A stretch of 24,421 nt of DNA, from positions 1 through 24,421 of the forward strand of contig CAMOUF010000095.1 in NCBI GenBank assembly GCA_946626395.1. The letters run 5' to 3'. The position numbers were made by a program, and so were the translations under genes. The notes under the pieces were generated by a model that saw only the letters and a list, made by a program, of their open reading frames with translations, did not search any database and had not been told where the DNA came from. Below, piece after piece: positions 22,826-24,421 of this stretch (within the stretch, counting starts at the first letter, position 1; the number at the start of each line of letters is the position of its first letter). The stretch is from an uncultured Clostridia bacterium (GTDB lineage Bacteria; Bacillota; Clostridia; Christensenellales; Aristaeellaceae).

Positions 22826-24421
22826 GCGAGGATTACCGCAAAAGCCGAAAGGCCCGCGGGAAAGACGCCAAAATGAATTTCCGTTTTCTTGTTTTTCTGA
22901 CCGGGATCGTGGCCATGTTCAGCGTGCTGTTTTTCGGGCTCTATCAATTGCAGATTCAGCAGGGTGAAGAATACGCCGCCGCTACGGAAAGCCAGAGCGT
23001 GAAAAGCATTACCGTCAAGGGCAGCCGCGGCATGATCACCGATATCAATTCTGTGGTGCTGGCCAAAAGCGAAAAAGCCTATAACGTGACCTTCTACCGG
23101 GAAAACGACGATTGGGATTATCCCACGCTCCAGCTGCTGGAGGCCATCCAGATCGTGGAAGGAAACGGCGGCACGGTGTCCGTGACCAGCCCCCTGATCC
23201 GGAACGGGGAAAGCGGCCAATGGGAATTCAACTTTGGCTCCGGCATTTCCGAAACCGCCTGGGAAACCCGGCGCAGTTATTTTTATTCCAATAACTATAT
23301 GGGCAGCCGGAAGCCCTCAGCGGAGGAGAGCTTCAATATCCTGCGCAGGCGCTTTGGCTTTACCGCCCTGTGCGACGGCACCTACCTTCTGGCCCTGGAC
23401 AAAAACGGCAGCTCCGTGGTCATGGAAACGGACGATCTGATCGTGCCGGGCTCCAAGGGCATCGGCAATCCCGGGGTGCTGGATTTGAACCGCATCGACC
23501 TGGACAAGGTGGCCCAGTACCGGGTGGTGAGCGAGGAGGACGTGGTCAAGGTCATCGCCATCAATGCCACCATGCAGGACAACGCTTTCCTGTCGCTGCC
23601 CGTGCCCTTTGCCGAGGACGTGAGCTATGAAACCGTGGCCGAAATCGAGGGCCGCAGCATGTCCATGCCCTGGGTGGGCATCACCATGGGGGACAAGCGG
23701 GTGTATCCCAACGGCTCCCTGGCCGCTACGGTGATCGGCTATACCGGAAAAATCCAGAACGCCGATTACTATTTCAGCGATTTGAAGCCCGCGGGCTACG
23801 CCATGAACGATTATATCGGCCAGGCCGGCATCGAATCCAGCATGGAAAACTGGCTCACCGCCAACATCACCGACCGGCAGGGCGCCCGGATCGTGGAAGT
23901 GGACCCCCAGGGCAAGGTGACGCGGGAGCTCAAATACAAGGAACCCCAGGACGGAAACACCGTCAAGCTCACCATCAACGCCCAGTACCAGGCGGCGGCC
24001 GAGCGCTATATCCGGGACAATGTGAACGAAACCCGGAAGCGTCAGGAGCAGCGCATGGCGGAAGCCAGCTGGCTGGAAACCTATAAGGATAAGATCGCGG
24101 CCCGGGACTGGGAGGAATTTCCCATCCGCCTGGCCACCACCGGCGTGCTGATCGTGATGGATGTGCATACCGGCAATATCCTGGCCCTGGCCCAGTATCC
24201 CAACTATGATCTGAACGCCATGGTCCAGGGCGGCGAGCCCGCTTTGGAAATCGTGCAGGATGAGCGGGGCCTGCTGATGAATTACGCCATCCAGACCCGC
24301 GCTGAGCCAGGCTCCATTTTCAAAATGTGCACCGGTCTGGCGGGCCTGACCAATAAGGAAATCACCCCTGAAACCCTGATCAGCGACGAAGGCCGCTTCA
24401 CCAACTATACCGCCAACTGGG
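22822..24421 (+). CDS. mrdA: Class B penicillin-binding protein 2 (elongation transpeptidase), partial
   Basis: The frame runs open to the window end, giving 533 residues of a larger protein. GTG at 22822 is the start, since AAGGAGGTGA (22806-22815) is a near-perfect ribosome site. A cytosolic basic segment (1-21) is followed by a membrane anchor (about 22-43) and the PBP dimerisation (pedestal) region with RGMITDIN at 70-77 and GQAGIESSMENWL near 334-346. The transpeptidase domain begins near 430, and its Ser-x-x-Lys motif is S498-I-F-K501 in AEPGSIFKM. The enzyme cross-links peptidoglycan during elongation outside the membrane. The pedestal is long: the active serine comes about 170 residues later than in E. 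coli PBP2. SxN and KTG motifs lie beyond the window. Confidence 0.9.
   Translation, partial: MSEDYRKSRKARGKDAKMNFRFLVFLTGIVAMFSVLFFGLYQLQIQQGEEYAAATESQSVKSITVKGSRGMITDINSVVLAKSEKAYNVTFYRENDDWDYPTLQLLEAIQIVEGNGGTVSVTSPLIRNGESGQWEFNFGSGISETAWETRRSYFYSNNYMGSRKPSAEESFNILRRRFGFTALCDGTYLLALDKNGSSVVMETDDLIVPGSKGIGNPGVLDLNRIDLDKVAQYRVVSEEDVVKVIAINATMQDNAFLSLPVPFAEDVSYETVAEIEGRSMSMPWVGITMGDKRVYPNGSLAATVIGYTGKIQNADYYFSDLKPAGYAMNDYIGQAGIESSMENWLTANITDRQGARIVEVDPQGKVTRELKYKEPQDGNTVKLTINAQYQAAAERYIRDNVNETRKRQEQRMAEASWLETYKDKIAARDWEEFPIRLATTGVLIVMDVHTGNILALAQYPNYDLNAMVQGGEPALEIVQDERGLLMNYAIQTRAEPGSIFKMCTGLAGLTNKEITPETLISDEGRFTNYTANW

Overview
The window is a 24.4-kb chromosomal segment with GC-rich coding sequence. 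It has about 21 genes, all on the + strand except one large secreted protein on the - strand. The gene set (mreBCD with a downstream class B PBP, maf, acpS next to nnr, a CzrA/SmtB-type ArsR repressor with a P1B ATPase), the strong AGGAGG ribosome sites and the secreted proteins with Pro/Thr-rich tails point to an uncultured-type gut Bacillota, probably class Clostridia. The order cannot be fixed from the sequence. No phage, transposase, CRISPR array, tRNA or rRNA was seen.

Layout. 1-202: tail of a protein ending in a Pro/Thr-rich stretch. 409-4637: LacZ-type GH2 beta-galactosidase, then a secreted double-SH3 protein. 4689-7286: a metal-resistance unit, with promoter and operator, an ArsR-family Zn/Cd-type sensor and a His-rich P1B-type ATPase, closed by a long hairpin. 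7434-8803: ADP-ribosylglycohydrolase and a YbjN-like protein, ending at a terminator. 8819-11161 (-): a secreted protein with two beta-solenoid regions of the Cthe_2159/DUF4353 type. 11318-12385: trpS with a near-consensus promoter. 12397-14667: a heptamer repeat, an alpha/beta hydrolase whose 5' end is broken, and two unrecognised small proteins. 14803-18282: a tight run of P1 (S58) peptidase, acpS, nnr and a GNAT acetyltransferase, ending at an intrinsic terminator. 18283-18738: a 456-bp non-coding stretch with an extended -10 promoter, a possibly pseudoknotted RNA element and a heptamer-built inverted repeat. 18739-24421: maf-mreB-mreC-mreD-PBP2, the cell-elongation cluster, cut by the window end.

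How the genes work together. ArsR should hold the ATPase operon off through a 10-2-10 inverted repeat placed over the transcription start, and release it when Zn/Cd binds its alpha5 site. The mre cluster builds the elongasome: MreB filaments, the MreC/MreD membrane scaffold and the PBP2 transpeptidase. AcpS and Nnr are housekeeping enzymes (ACP activation and NAD(P)HX repair).

Most notable points: MreB carries Lys where the catalytic Glu of the conserved EEP motif is expected; MreC has a cytosolic extension of about 200 residues and a Pro/Thr-rich tail; the hydrolase carries a TAG codon inside its conserved V-Q-I-x-H-G-M motif; and two intergenic regions are built from 7-nt repeat units.
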